Assembly (NCBI GenBank): GCA_964057225.1
Contig: OZ059895.1
Span: forward strand, 9,796,001-9,860,000
Direction: 5' to 3'
Source: Auanema rhodensis
Taxonomy: Eukaryota > Nematoda > Chromadorea > Rhabditida > Rhabditidae
Length of the DNA: 64,000 nucleotides
Shown here: positions 39,671 to 54,123 of the stretch, piece by piece
How positions within the stretch are numbered: the first letter of the stretch is position 1
Layout: each line of letters starts with the position of its first letter
The notes under the pieces: generated by a model
What the model was told of the DNA's origin: nothing
The model's database searches: none
What the model saw: the letters and a program-made list of their open reading frames with translations, nothing else
Position numbers and translations under genes: made by a program

Positions 39671-40051
39671 CCTTCATCTTGAATTTACTTATTCTATCTA
39701 TTTCCTATCGAAACAAACATTGTTTAAACACTATACAACTGTGAAACCTTTTTTAATTTATTGTATTTGGAGCTCATAAAATTTGATATCATCGAGGGAT
39801 CCAGATGGAACGTGGAAAATTACATAACTAACATGAAATTGGAGAAAAAAACTATAACGAGGATAAGTAGGTAAACCATTGAATATCAGATATTTTCGCT
39901 TACGACCATACCACGTTGAAAGTACGCCATGCAACTGATTTTCAATTTTATCTTTTCCGTAACAAATGTTTTCAATTTTCAAACAGTTTTACTTAGATAG
40001 CTCAACCGAGGGAAAGCAAATTATCTTCAATTTTATTTCTATATTACAGTT
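39651..40051 (+). repeat. Hybrid monomer M100
   Basis: The unit opens with the T head AGTTGTTGAACC but continues with GAATTTACTTATTC and a CATGCAACTG/CAAACAG tail, as in the A-head monomer M68. The switch lies in the 14 bases 39667-39680, which are common to both classes. It ends the 36445-39670 HOR copy. Confidence 0.85.
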
Positions 40052-40855
40052 ATAAACCAGTAGGTAATGAAACCTTCATCTTGAATTTACTGTTTCTATC
40101 TATTTCCTATCGAAACAAACATTGTTTAAACACTATACAACTGTGAAACCTTTTTTAATTTATTGTATTTGGAGCTCATAAAATTTGATATCATCGAGGG
40201 ATCAAGATGGAAGGTGGAAAATTACATAACTAACATGAAATTGGAGAAAAAAACTATAACGAGGATAAGTAGGTAAACCATTGAATATCAGATATTTTCG
40301 CTTACGACCATACCACGTTGAAAGTACGCCATGCAACTGATTTTCAATTTTATCTTTTCCGTAACAAATGTTTTCAATTTTCAAACAGTTTTACTTAGAT
40401 AGCTCAACCGAGGGAAAGCAAATTATCTTCAATTTTATTTCTATATTACAGTTATAAACCAGTAGGTAATGAAACCTTCATCTTGAATTTACTGTTTCTA
40501 TCTATTTCCTATCGAAACAAACATTGTTTAAACACTATACAACTGTGAAACCTTTTTTAATTTATTGTATTTGGAGCTCATAAAATTTGATATCATCGAG
40601 GGATCAAGATGGAAGGTGGAAAATTACATAACTAACATGAAATTGGAGAAAAAAACTATAACGAGGATAAGTAGGTAAACCATTGAATATCAGATATTTT
40701 CGCTTACGACCATACCACGTTGAAAGTACGCCATGCAACTGATTTTCAATTTTATCTTTTCCGTAACAAATGTTTTCAATTTTCAAACAGTTTTACTTAG
40801 ATAGCTCAACCGAGGGAAAGCAAATTATCTTCAATTTTATTTCTATATTACAGTT
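40052..40855 (+). repeat. Tandem pair of 402-bp monomers M101-M102
   Basis: M101 (40052-40453) and M102 (40454-40855) look identical and carry GATCAAG with CATGCAACTG. The M85-M86 pair has CATACAGCTG instead. The two tandem pairs therefore arose independently, each as a one-monomer slip. Confidence 0.85.
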
Positions 40856-43800
40856 ATAAACCAGTAGGTAAGGAACCTTCATCTTGAATTTACTTATTCT
40901 ATCCATTTCCTATCGAAACAAACATTGTTCAAACACTATGCAACTATGAAACCTTTTTTAATTTATTGTATTTGGAGCTCATAAGATTTGATATCATCGA
41001 GGGATCAAGATGGAAGGTGGAAAATTACATAACTAACATGAAATTGGAAATAAAACCATAACGGGGATAAGTATGTTAACGATTGAATATCAGATATTTT
41101 CGCTTACGACCATACCACGTTAAAAGTACGCCATACAGCTGATTTTCAATTTTATCTCTTCCGTAACAAATCTTCTCAATTTTCAAGCAGTTCTACTTAG
41201 ATAGCTCAACCAAAGGAAAGCAAATTATCTTCAATTTTATTTCTATATTACAGTTATAAACCAGTAGGTAATGAAACCTTCATCTTGAATTTACTGTTTC
41301 TATCTATTTCCTATCAAAACAAACATTGTTTAAACACTATGCAACTGTGAAACCTTTTTTAATTTATTGTATTTGGAGCTCATAAAATTTGATATCATCG
41401 AGGGATCCAGATGGAACGTGGAAAATTACATAACTAACATGAAATTGGAAAAAAAAGTATAACAAGGATAAGTATGTTAACGATTGAATATCAGATATTT
41501 TCGCTTACGACCATACCACGTTGAAAGTACGCCATACAGCTGATTTTCAATTTTATCTTTTCCGTAACAAATGTTTTCAATTTTCAAGCACTTTTACTTA
41601 GATAGCTCAACCAAAGGAAAGCAAATTATCTTCAATTTTATTTCTATATTACAGTTATAAACCAGTAGGTAATGAAACCTTCATCTTGAATTTACTGTTT
41701 CTATCTATTTCCTATCGAAACAAACATTGTTCAAACACTATGCAACTATGAAACCTTTTTTAATTTATTGTATTTGGAGCTCATAAAATTTGATATCATC
41801 GAGGGATCCAGATGGAACGTGGAAAATTACATAACTAACATGAAATTGGAAAAAAAAGTATAACAAGGATAAGTATGTTAACGATTGAATATCAGATATT
41901 TTCGCTTACGACCATACCACGTTGAAAGTACGACATACAGCTGATTTTCAATTTTATCTCTTCCGTAACATATGTTTTCAATTTTCAAGCAGTTTTACTT
42001 AAATAGCTCAAACAAATGAGAGCAAATTATCTTCAATCTTATTTCTATATTACAGTTATAAACCAGTAGTTGTTGAACCTTCATCTTAACTTTACTGTTT
42101 CTATCTATTTCCTATCAAAACAAACATTGTTTAAACACTATGCAACTGTGAAACCTTTTTTAATTTATTGTATTTGGAGCTCATAATATTTGATATCATC
42201 GAGGAATCCAGATGGAAGGTGGAAAATTACATAACTAACATGAAATTGGAAAAAAAAGTATAACAAGGAGAAGTATGTTAACGATTGAACATCAGATATT
42301 TTCGCTTACGACCATACCACGTTAAAAGTACGCCATACAGCTGATTTTCAATTTTATCTTTTCCGTAACAAATGTTTTCAATTTTCAAACAGTTTTACTT
42401 AGATAGCTCAACCGAGGGAAAGCAAATTATCTTCAATTTTATTTCTATATTACAGTTATAAACCAGTAGGTAATGAAACCTTCATCTTGAATTTACTGTT
42501 TCTATCTATTTCCTATCGAAACAAACATTGTTTAAACACTATACAACTGTGAAACCTTTTTTAATTTATTGTATTTGGAGCTCATAAAATTTGATATCAT
42601 CGAGGGATCAAGATGGAAGGTGGAAAATTACATAACTAACATGAAATTGGAGAAAAAAACTATAACGAGGATAAGTAGGTAAACCATTGAATATCAGATA
42701 TTTTCGCTTACGACCATACCACGTTGAAAGTACGCCATACAGCTGATTTTCAATTTTATCTTTTCCGTAACAAATGTTTTCAATTTTCAAACAGTTTTAC
42801 TTAGATAGCTCAACCGAGGGAAAGCAAATTATCTTCAATTTTATTTCTATATTACAGTTATAAACCAGTAGGTAATGAACCTTCATCTTGAATTTACTTA
42901 TTCTATCCATTTCCTATCAAAACAAACATTGTTCAAACACTATGCAACTATGAAACCTTTTTTAATTTATTGTATTTGGAGCTCATAAGATTTGATATCA
43001 TCGAGGGATCAAGATGGAAGGTGGAAAATTACATAACTAACATGAAATTGGAAATAAAACCATAACGGGGATAAGTATGTTAACGATTGAATATCAGATA
43101 TTTTCGCTTACGACCATACCACGTTAAAAGTACGCCATACAGCTGATTTTCAATTTTATCTCTTCCGTAACAAATCTTCTCAATTTTCAAGCAGTTCTAC
43201 TTAGATAGCTCAACCAAAGGAAAGCAAATTATCTTCAATTTTATTTCTATATTACAGTTATAAACCAGTAGGTAATGAAACCTTCATCTTGAATTTACTG
43301 TTTCTATCTATTTCCTATCAAAACAAACATTGTTTAAACACTATGCAACTGTGAAACCTTTTTTAATTTATTGTATTTGGAGCTCATAAAATTTGATATC
43401 ATCGAGGGATCCAGATGGAACGTGGAAAATTACATAACTAACATGAAATTGGAAAAAAAAGTATAACAAGGATAAGTATGTTAACGATTGAATATCAGAT
43501 ATTTTCGCTTACGACCATACCACGTTGAAAGTACGCCATACAGCTGATTTTCAATTTTATCTTTTCCGTAACAAATGTTTTCAATTTTCAAGCACTTTTA
43601 CTTAGATAGCTCAACCAAAGGAAAGCAAATTATCTTCAATTTTATTTCTATATTACAGTTATAAACCAGTAGGTAATGAAACCTTCATCTTGAATTTACT
43701 GTTTCTATCTATTTCCTATCGAAACAAACATTGTTCAAACACTATGCAACTATGAAACCTTTTTTAATTTATTGTATTTGGAGCTCATAAAATTTGATAT

Positions 43801-44081
43801 CATCGAGGGATCCAGATGGAACGTGGAAAATTACATAACTAACATGAAATTGGAAAAAAAAGTATAACAAGGATAAGTATGTTAACGATTGAATATCAGA
43901 TATTTTCGCTTACGACCATACCACGTTGAAAGTACGACATACAGCTGATTTTCAATTTTATCTCTTCCGTAACATATGTTTTCAATTTTCAAGCAGTTTT
44001 ACTTAAATAGCTCAAACAAAGGAGAGCAAATTATCTTCAATCTTATTTCTATATTACAGTTATAAACCAGTAGTTGTTGAA
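40856..44081 (+). repeat. 11-monomer HOR family, copy 3 (M103 to M111 head)
   Basis: Monomer starts are 40856, 41256, 41657, 42058, 42458, 42860, 43260, 43661 and 44062. M103 has a private AGGTAAGGAACC. The monomer order is the same as in copy 2: G2, G, G (CGACAT), T (AATATT), G (GATCAAG), G2, G, G (CGACAT). Confidence 0.9.
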
Positions 44082-46465
44082 CCTTCATCTTAACTTTACT
44101 GTTTCTATCTATTTCCTATCAAAACAAACATTGTTTAAACACTATGCAACTGTGAAACCTTTTTTAATTTATTGTATTTGGAGCTCATAATATTTGATAT
44201 CATCGAGGAATCCAGATGGAAGGTGGAAAATTACATAACTAACATGAAATTGGAAAAAAAAGTATAACAAGGAGAAGTATGTTAACGATTGAACATCAGA
44301 TATTTTCGCTTACGACCATACCACGTTAAAAGTACGCCATACAGCTGATTTTCAATTTTATCTCTTCCGTAACAAATCTTTTCAATGTTCAAGCACTTTT
44401 ACTTAGATAGCTCAACCAAAGGAAAGCAAATTATCTTCAATTTTATTTCTATATTACAGTTATAAACCAGTAGGTAATGAAACCTTCATCTTGAATTTAC
44501 TGTTTCTATCTATTTCCTATCAAAACAAACATTGTTTAAACACTATGCAACTGTGAAACCTTTTTTAATTTATTGTATTTGGAGCTCATAAAATTTGATA
44601 TCATCGAGGGATCCAGATGGAACGTGGAAAATTACATAACTAACATGAAATTGGAAAAAAAAGTATAACAAGGATAAGTATGTTAACGATTGAATATCAG
44701 ATATTTTCGCTTACGACCATACCACGTTGAAAGTACGCCATACAGCTGATTTTCAATTTTATCTTTTCCGTAACAAATGTTTTCAATTTTCAAGCACTTT
44801 TACTTAGATAGCTCAACCAAAGGAAAGCAAATTATCTTCAATTTTATTTCTATATTACAGTTATAAACCAGTAGGTAATGAAACCTTCATCTTGAATTTA
44901 CTGTTTCTATCTATTTCCTATCGAAACAAACATTGTTCAAACACTATGCAACTATGAAACCTTTTTTAATTTATTGTATTTGGAGCTCATAAAATTTGAT
45001 ATCATCGAGGGATCCAGATGGAACGTGGAAAATTACATAACTAACATGAAATTGGAAAAAAAAGTATAACAAGGATAAGTATGTTAACGATTGAATATCA
45101 GATATTTTCGCTTACGACCATACCACGTTGAAAGTACGCCATACAGCTGATTTTCAATTTTATCTTTTCCGTAACAAATGTTTTCAATTTTCAAGCACTT
45201 TTACTTAGATAGCTCAACCAAAGGAAAGCAAATTATCTTCAATTTTATTTCTATATTACAGTTATAAACCAGTAGGTAATGAAACCTTCATCTTGAATTT
45301 ACTGTTTCTATCTATTTCCTATCAAAACAAACATTGTTCAAACACTATGCAACTATGAAACCTTTTTTAATTTATTGTATTTGGAGCTCATAAAATTTGA
45401 TATCATCGAGGGATCCAGATGGAACGAGGAAAATTACATAACTGAAATGAAATTGGAAAAAAAAGTATAACAAGGATAAGTATGTTAACGATTAAATATC
45501 AGATATTTTCGTTTACGACCATACCACGTTGAAAGTACGCCATACAGCTGATTTTCAATTTTATCTTTTCCGTAACAAATGTTTTCAATTTTCAAGCAGT
45601 TTTACTTAAATAGCTCAAACAAAGGAGAGCAAATTATCTTCAATCTTATTTCTATATTACAGTTATAAACCAGTAGTTGTTGAACCTTCATCTTAACTTT
45701 ACTGTTTCTATCTATTTCCTATCAAAACAAACATTGTTTAAACACTATGCAACTGTGAAACCTTTTTTAATTTATTGTATTTGGAGCTCATAAAATTTGA
45801 TATCATCGAGGGATCCAGATGGAACGTGGAAAATTACATAACTAACATGAAATTGGAAAAAAAAGTATAACAAGGATAAGTATGTTAACGATTGAATATC
45901 AGATATTTTCGCTTACGACCATACCACGTTGAAAGTACGCCATACAGCTGATTTTCAATTTTATCTTTTCCGTAACAAATGTTTTCAATTTTCAAGCACT
46001 TTTACTTAGATAGCTCAACCAAAGGAAAGCAAATTATCTTCAATTTTATTTCTATATTACAGTTATAAACCAGTAGGTAATGAAACCTTCATCTTGAATT
46101 TACTGTTTCTATCTATTTCCTATCGAAACAAACATTGTTCAAACACTATGCAACTATGAAACCTTTTTTAATTTATTGTATTTGGAGCTCATAAAATTTG
46201 ATATCATCGAGGGATCCAGATGGAACGTGGAAAATTACATAACTAACATGAAATTGGAAAAAAAAGTATAACAAGGATAAGTATGTTAACGATTGAATAT
46301 CAGATATTTTCGCTTACGACCATACCACGTTGAAAGTACGACATACAGCTGATTTTCAATTTTATCTCTTCCGTAACATATGTTTTCAATTTTCAAGCAG
46401 TTTTACTTAAATAGCTCAAACAAAGAAGAGCAAATTATCTTCAATCTTATTTCTATATTACAGTT
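44082..46465 (+). repeat. Segment M111-M116 leading into the 10-monomer HOR
   Basis: Monomer starts are 44062, 44462, 44863, 45264, 45665 and 46065. M111 is an AATATT monomer with a private TCAATGTTCAAG. M114 is the first GGAACGAGG/ACTGAAATG/CGATTAAATATC/TTCGTTTACG monomer, recurring at 48066, 52069 and 61280. M116 carries CGACATACAG. M115-M117 correspond to M126-M128 at about 4,402 bp. Confidence 0.8.
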
Positions 46466-47263
46466 ATAAACCAGTAGTTGTTGAACCTTCATCTTAACTT
46501 TACTGTTTCTATCTATTTCCTATCAAAACATCATTGTTTAAACACTATACAACTGTGAAACCTTTTTTAATTTATTGTATTTGGAGCTCATAATATTTGA
46601 TATCATCGAGGAATCCAGATGGAAGGTGGAAAATTACATAACTAACATGAAATTGGAAAAAAAAGTATAACAAGGAGAAGTATGTTAACGATTGAACATC
46701 AGATATTTTCGCTTACGACCATACCACGTTAAAAGTACGCCACACAGCTGATTTTCAATTTTATCTCTTCCGTAACAAATCTTTTCAATTTTCAAGCACT
46801 TTTACTTAGATAGCTCAACCAAAGGAAAGCAAATTATCTTCAATTTTATTTCTATATTACAGTTATAAACCAGTAGTTGTTGAACCTTCATCTTAACTTT
46901 ACTGTTTCTATCTATTTCCTATCAAAACATCATTGTTTAAACACTATACAACTGTGAAACCTTTTTTAATTTATTGTATTTGGAGCTCATAATATTTGAT
47001 ATCATCGAGGAATCCAGATGGAAGGTGGAAAATTACATAACTAACATGAAATTGGAAAAAAAAGTATAACAAGGAGAAGTATGTTAACGATTGAACATCA
47101 GATATTTTCGCTTACGACCATACCACGTTAAAAGTACGCCACACAGCTGATTTTCAATTTTATCTCTTCCGTAACAAATCTTTTCAATTTTCAAGCACTT
47201 TTACTTAGATAGCTCAACCAAAGGAAAGCAAATTATCTTCAATTTTATTTCTATATTACAGTT
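46466..47263 (+). repeat. Tandem pair of 399-bp monomers M117-M118
   Basis: M117 (46466-46864) and M118 (46865-47263) look identical, including a private GCCACACAGCTG and the AAAACATCATTG deletion variant. M118 is one of the few T heads that follow a CAATTTTATTTC tail; T heads normally follow CAATCTTATTTC or CAATCTCATTTC. This exception falls exactly at the duplication joint. The extra monomer changes the local period from 10 to 11 monomers. Confidence 0.88.
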
Positions 47264-50120
47264 ATAAACCAGTAGGTGATGAAACCTTCATCTTGAATTT
47301 ACTGTTTCTATCTATTTCCTATCAAAACAAACATTGTTTAAACACTATGCAACTGTGAAACCTTTTTTAATTTATTGTATTTGGAGCTCATAAAATTTGA
47401 TATCATCGAGGGATCCAGATGGAACGTGGAAAATTACATAACTAACATGAAATTGGAAAAAAAAGTATAACAAGGATAAGTATGTTAACGATTGAATATC
47501 AGATATTTTCGCTTACGACCATACCACGTTGAAAGTACGCCATACAGCTGATTTTCAATTTTATCTTTTCCGTAACAAATGTTTTCAATTTTCAAGCACT
47601 TTTACTTAGATAGCTCAACCAAAGGAAAGCAAATTATCTTCAATTTTATTTCTATATTACAGTTATAAACCAGTAGGTAATGAAACCTTCATCTTGAATT
47701 TACTGTTTCTATCTATTTCCTATCGAAACAAACATTGTTCAAACACTATGCAACTATGAAACCTTTTTTAATTTATTGTATTTGGAGCTCATAAAATTTG
47801 ATATCATCGAGGGATCCAGATGGAACGTGGAAAATTACATAACTAACATGAAATTAAAAAAAAAAGTATAACAAGGATAAGTATGTTAACGATTGAATAT
47901 CAGATATTTTCGCTTACGACCATACCACGTTGAAAGTACGCCATACAGCTGATTTTCAATTTTATCTTTTCCGTAACAAATGTTTTCAATTTTCAAGCAC
48001 TTTTACTTAGATAGCTCAACCAAAGGAAAGCAAATTATCTTCAATTTTATTTCTATATTACAGTTATAAACCAGTAGGTAATGAAACCTTCATCTTGAAT
48101 TTACTGTTTCTATCTATTTCCTATCAAAACAAACATTGTTCAAACACTATGCAACTATGAAACCTTTTTTAATTTATTGTATTTGGAGCTCATAAAATTT
48201 GATATCATCGAGGGATCCAGATGGAACGAGGAAAATTACATAACTGAAATGAAATTGGAAAAAAAAGTATAACAAGGATAAGTATGTTAACGATTAAATA
48301 TCAGATATTTTCGTTTACGACCATACCACGTTGAAAGTACGCCATACAGCTGATTTTCAATTTTATCTTTTCCGTAACAAATGTTTTCAATTTTCAAGCA
48401 CTTTTACTTACATAGCTCAACCAAAGGAAAGCAAATTATCTTCAATTTTATTTCTATATTACAGTTATAAACCAGTAGATAATGAACCTTCATCTTGACT
48501 TTACTGTTTCTATCTATTTCCTATCGAAACAAACATTGTTTAAACACTATACAACTGTGAAACCTTTTTTAATTTATTGTATTTGTAGCTCATAAAATTT
48601 GATATCATCGAGGGATCCAGATGGAAGGTGGAAAATTACATAACTAACATGAAATTGGAAAAATAACTATAACGGGGATAAGTATGTTAACGATTGAATA
48701 TCAGATATTTTCGCTTACGACCATACCAAGTTGAAATTACGCCATACAGCTGATTTTCAATTTTATCTCTTCCGTAACATATGTTTTCAATTTTTAAGCA
48801 GTTTTACTTAAATAGCTCAACCAAAGGAGAGCAAATTATCTTCAATCTTATTTCTATATTACAGTTATAAACCAGTAGTTGTTGAACCTTCATCTTAACT
48901 TTACTGTTTCTATCTATTTCCTATCAAAACAAACATTGTTTAAACACTATACAACTGTGAAACCTTTTTTAATTTATTGTATTTGGAGCTCATAATATTT
49001 GATATCATCGAGGGATCCAGATGGAAGGTGGAAAATTACATAACTAACATGAAATTGGAAAAAAAAGTATAACAAGGAGAAGTATGTTAACGATTGAATA
49101 TCAGATATTTTCGCTTACGACCATACCACGATGAAAGTACGCCATACAGCTGATTTTCAATTTTATCTCTTCCGTAACATATGTTTTCAATTTTCAAGCA
49201 CTTTTACTCAGATAGCTCAACCAAAGGAAAGCAAATTATCTTCAATTTTATTTCTATATTACAGTTATAAACCAAAAGATAATGAACCTTCATCTTGACT
49301 TTACTGTTTCTATCCATTTCCTATCGAAACAAACATTGTTTAAACACTATGCAACTATGAAACCTTTTTTAATTTATTGTATTTGGAGCTCATAAGAATT
49401 GATATCATTGAGGGATCCAGATGAAACGTGGAAAATTACATAACTAACATGAAATTGGAAAAAAAAACTATAACGGGGATAAGTATGTTAACGATTGAAT
49501 ATCAGATATTTTCGCTTATCGCTATATCACGTTGAAAGTATGCCATACAGCAGATTTTCAATTTTATCTCTTCCGTAACATATGTTTTCAATTTTCAAGC
49601 AGTTTCACTTAAATAGCTCAACCAAAGGAGAGCAAATTATCTTCAATCTTATTTCTATATTACAGTTATAAACCAGTAGTTGTTGAACCTTCATCTTAAC
49701 TTTACTGTTTCTATCTATTTCCTATCGAAACAAACATTATTCAAACACTATGCAACTATGAAACCTTTTTTAATTTATTGTATTTGGAGCTCATAAAATT
49801 TGATATCATTGAAGGATCCAGATGAAACGTGGAAAATAACATAACTAACATGAAATTGGAAAAAAAAGTATAACGAGGATAAGTAGGTAAACCATTGAAT
49901 ATCAGATATTTTCGCTCACGACCATACCACGTTGAAAGTACGCCATACAGCTGATTTTCAATTTTATCTCTTCCGTAACATATGTTTTCAATTTTCAAGC
50001 AGTTTTACTTAAATAGCTCAAACAAAGGAGAGCAAATTATCTTCAATCTTATTTCTATATTACAGTTATAAACCAGTAGTTGTTGAACCTTCATCTTAAC
50101 TTTACTGTTTCTATCTATTT
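46865..50120 (+). repeat. 10-monomer HOR, copy 1 (M118 to M126 head)
   Basis: This block aligns with 50868-54123 at a constant offset of 4,003 bp. Monomer starts are 46865, 47264, 47665, 48066, 48467, 48867, 49267, 49668 and 50068. Ordered markers are AGGTGATGAAACC, GAAATTAAAAAA, GGAACGAGG, AAATAACTATAACGGGG with CCAAGTTGAAATTACG, CACGATGAAAG, ACCAAAAGATAATG with TTATCGCTATATCACG, and ATTATTCAAAC with GAAAATAACATAAC. Private differences here are GCAGATTTTC near 49550 and GAAGGATCC near 49810. Confidence 0.92.
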
Positions 50121-50867
50121 CCTATCAAAACATCATTGTTTAAACACTATACAACTGTGAAACCTTTTTTAATTTATTGTATTTGGAGCTCATAAAATTT
50201 GATATCATCGAGGGATCCAGATGGAACGTGGAAAATTACATAACTAACATGAAATTGGAAAAAAAAGTATAACAAGGATAAGTATGTTAACGATTGAATA
50301 TCAGATATTTTCGCTTACGACCATACCACGTTGAAAGTACGCCATACAGCTGATTTTCAATTTTATCTTTTCCGTAACAAATGTTTTCAATTTTCAAGCA
50401 CTTTTACTTAGATAGCTCAACCAAAGGAAAGCAAATTATCTTCAATTTTATTTCTATATTACAGTTATAAACCAGTAGGTAATGAAACCTTCATCTTGAA
50501 TTTACTGTTTCTATCTATTTCCTATCGAAACAAACATTGTTCAAACACTATGCAACTATGAAACCTTTTTTAATTTATTGTATTTGGAGCTCATAAAATT
50601 TGATATCATCGAGGGATCCAGATGGAACGTGGAAAATTACATAACTAACATGAAATTGGAAAAAAAAGTATAACAAGGATAAGTATGTTAACGATTGAAT
50701 ATCAGATATTTTCGCTTACGACCATACCACGTTGAAAGTACGACATACAGCTGATTTTCAATTTTATCTCTTCCGTAACATATGTTTTCAATTTTCAAGC
50801 AGTTTTACTTAAATAGCTCAAACAAAGGAGAGCAAATTATCTTCAATCTTATTTCTATATTACAGTT
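50068..50867 (+). repeat. Linking monomers M126-M127
   Basis: M126 (50068) is a T head with AAAACATCATTG that turns into the ordinary GGAACGTGG/GTATAACAAGG class. M127 (50467) carries CGACATACAG and CAAACAAAGGAGAGC. They correspond to M115-M116 and complete the 10-monomer unit between its two copies. Confidence 0.8.
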
Positions 50868-53800
50868 ATAAACCAGTAGTTGTTGAACCTTCATCTTAAC
50901 TTTACTGTTTCTATCTATTTCCTATCAAAACATCATTGTTTAAACACTATACAACTGTGAAACCTTTTTTAATTTATTGTATTTGGAGCTCATAATATTT
51001 GATATCATCGAGGAATCCAGATGGAAGGTGGAAAATTACATAACTAACATGAAATTGGAAAAAAAAGTATAACAAGGAGAAGTATGTTAACGATTGAACA
51101 TCAGATATTTTCGCTTACGACCATACCACGTTAAAAGTACGCCATACAGCTGATTTTCAATTTTATCTCTTCCGTAACAAATCTTTTCAATTTTCAAGCA
51201 CTTTTACTTAGATAGCTCAACCAAAGGAAAGCAAATTATCTTCAATTTTATTTCTATATTACAGTTATAAACCAGTAGGTGATGAAACCTTCATCTTGAA
51301 TTTACTGTTTCTATCTATTTCCTATCAAAACAAACATTGTTTAAACACTATGCAACTGTGAAACCTTTTTTAATTTATTGTATTTGGAGCTCATAAAATT
51401 TGATATCATCGAGGGATCCAGATGGAACGTGGAAAATTACATAACTAACATGAAATTGGAAAAAAAAGTATAACAAGGATAAGTATGTTAACGATTGAAT
51501 ATCAGATATTTTCGCTTACGACCATACCACGTTGAAAGTACGCCATACAGCTGATTTTCAATTTTATCTTTTCCGTAACAAATGTTTTCAATTTTCAAGC
51601 ACTTTTACTTAGATAGCTCAACTAAAGGAAAGCAAATTATCTTCAATTTTATTTCTATATTACAGTTATAAACCAGTAGGTAATGAAACCTTCATCTTGA
51701 ATTTACTGTTTCTATCTATTTCCTATCGAAACAAACATTGTTCAAACACTATGCAACTATGAAACCTTTTTTAATTTATTGTATTTGGAGCTCATAAAAT
51801 TTGATATCATCGAGGGATCCAGATGGAACGTGGAAAATTACATAACTAACATGAAATTAAAAAAAAAAGTATAACAAGGATAAGTATGTTAACGATTGAA
51901 TATCAGATATTTTCGCTTACGACCATACCACGTTGAAAGTACGCCATACAGCTGATTTTCAATTTTATCTTTTCCGTAACAAATGTTTTCAATTTTCAAG
52001 CACTTTTACTTAGATAGCTCAACCAAAGGAAAGCAAATTATCTTCAATTTTATTTCTATATTACAGTTATAAACCAGTAGGTAATGAAACCTTCATCTTG
52101 AATTTACTGTTTCTATCTATTTCCTATCAAAACAAACATTGTTCAAACACTATGCAACTATGAAACCTTTTTTAATTTATTGTATTTGGAGCTCATAAAA
52201 TTTGATATCATCGAGGGATCCAGATGGAACGAGGAAAATTACATAACTGAAATGAAATTGGAAAAAAAAGTACAACAAGGATAAGTATGTTAACGATTAA
52301 ATATCAGATATTTTCGTTTACGACCATACCACGTTGAAAGTACGCCATACAGCTGATTTTCAATTTTATCTTTTCCGTAACAAATGTTTTCAATTTTCAA
52401 GCACTTTTACTTAGATAGCTCAACCAAAGGAAAGCAAATTATCTTCAATTTTATTTCTATATTACAGTTATAAACCAGTAGATAATGAACCTTCATCTTG
52501 ACTTTACTGTTTCTATCTATTTCCTATCGAAACAAACATTGTTTAAACACTATACAACTGTGAAACCTTTTTTAATTTATTGTATTTGTAGCTCATAAAA
52601 TTTGATATCATCGAGGGATCCAGATGGAAGGTGGAAAATTACATAACTAACATGAAATTGAAAAAATAACTATAACGGGGATAAGTATGTTAACGATTGA
52701 ATATCAGATATTTTCGCTTACGACCATACCAAGTTGAAATTACGCCATACAGCTGATTTTCAATTTTATCTCTTCCGTAACATATGTTTTCAATTTTTAA
52801 GCAGTTTTACTTAAATAGCTCAACCAAAGGAGAGCAAATTATCTTCAATCTTATTTCTATATTACAGTTATAAACCAGTAGTTGTTGAACCTTCATCTTA
52901 ACTTTACTGTTTCTATCTATTTCCTATCAAAACAAACATTGTTTAAACACTATACAACTGTGAAACCTTTTTTAATTTATTGTATTTGGAGCTCATAATA
53001 TTTGATATCATCGAGGGATCCAGATGGAAGGTGGAAAATTACATAACTAACATGAAATTGGAAAAAAAAGTATAACAAGGAGAAGTATGTTAACGATTGA
53101 ATATCAGATATTTTCGCTTACGACCATACCACGATGAAAGTACGCCATACAGCTGATTTTCAATTTTATCTCTTCCGTAACATATGTTTTCAATTTTCAA
53201 GCACTTTTACTCAGATAGCTCAACCAAAGGAAAGCAAATTATCTTCAATTTTATTTCTATATTACAGTTATAAACCAAAAGATAATGAACCTTCATCTTG
53301 ACTTTACTGTTTCTATCCATTTCCTATCGAAACAAACATTGTTTAAACACTATGCAACTATGAAACCTTTTTTAATTTATTGTATTTGGAGCTCATAAGA
53401 ATTGATATCATTGAGGGATCCAGATGAAACGTGGAAAATTACATAACTAACATGAAATTGGAAAAAAAAACTATAACGGGGATAAGTATGTTAACGATTG
53501 AATATCAGATATTTTCGCTTATCGCTATATCACGTTGAAAGTATGCCATACAGCTGATTTTCAATTTTATCTCTTCCGTAACATATGTTTTCAATTTTCA
53601 AGCAGTTTCACTTAAATAGCTCAACCAAAGGAGAGCAAATTATCTTCAATCTTATTTCTATATTACAGTTATAAACCAGTAGTTGTTGAACCTTCATCTT
53701 AACTTTACTGTTTCTATCTATTTCCTATCGAAACAAACATTATTCAAACACTATGCAACTATGAAACCTTTTTTAATTTATTGTATTTGGAGCTCATAAA

Positions 53801-54123
53801 ATTTGATATCATTGAGGGATCCAGATGAAACGTGGAAAATAACATAACTAACATGAAATTGGAAAAAAAAGTATAACGAGGATAAGTAGGTAAACCATTG
53901 AATATCAGATATTTTCGCTCACGACCATACCACGTTGAAAGTACGCCATACAGCTGATTTTCAATTTTATCTCTTCCGTAACATATGTTTTCAATTTTCA
54001 AGCAGTTTTACTTAAATAGCTCAACCAAAGGAGAGCAAATTATCTTCAATCTTATTTCTATATTACAGTTATAAACCAGTAGTTGTTGAACCTTCATCTT
54101 AACTTTACTGTTTCTATCTATTT
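50868..54123 (+). repeat. 10-monomer HOR, copy 2 (M128 to M136 head)
   Basis: Monomer starts are 50868, 51267, 51668, 52069, 52470, 52870, 53270, 53671 and 54071. It has the same marker order as 46865-50120. Private changes include CAACTAAAGG near 51621, GTACAACAAGG near 52270 and GAAATTGAAAAAATAAC near 52654. Identity ends at TTTCTCATC in M136. Confidence 0.92.
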
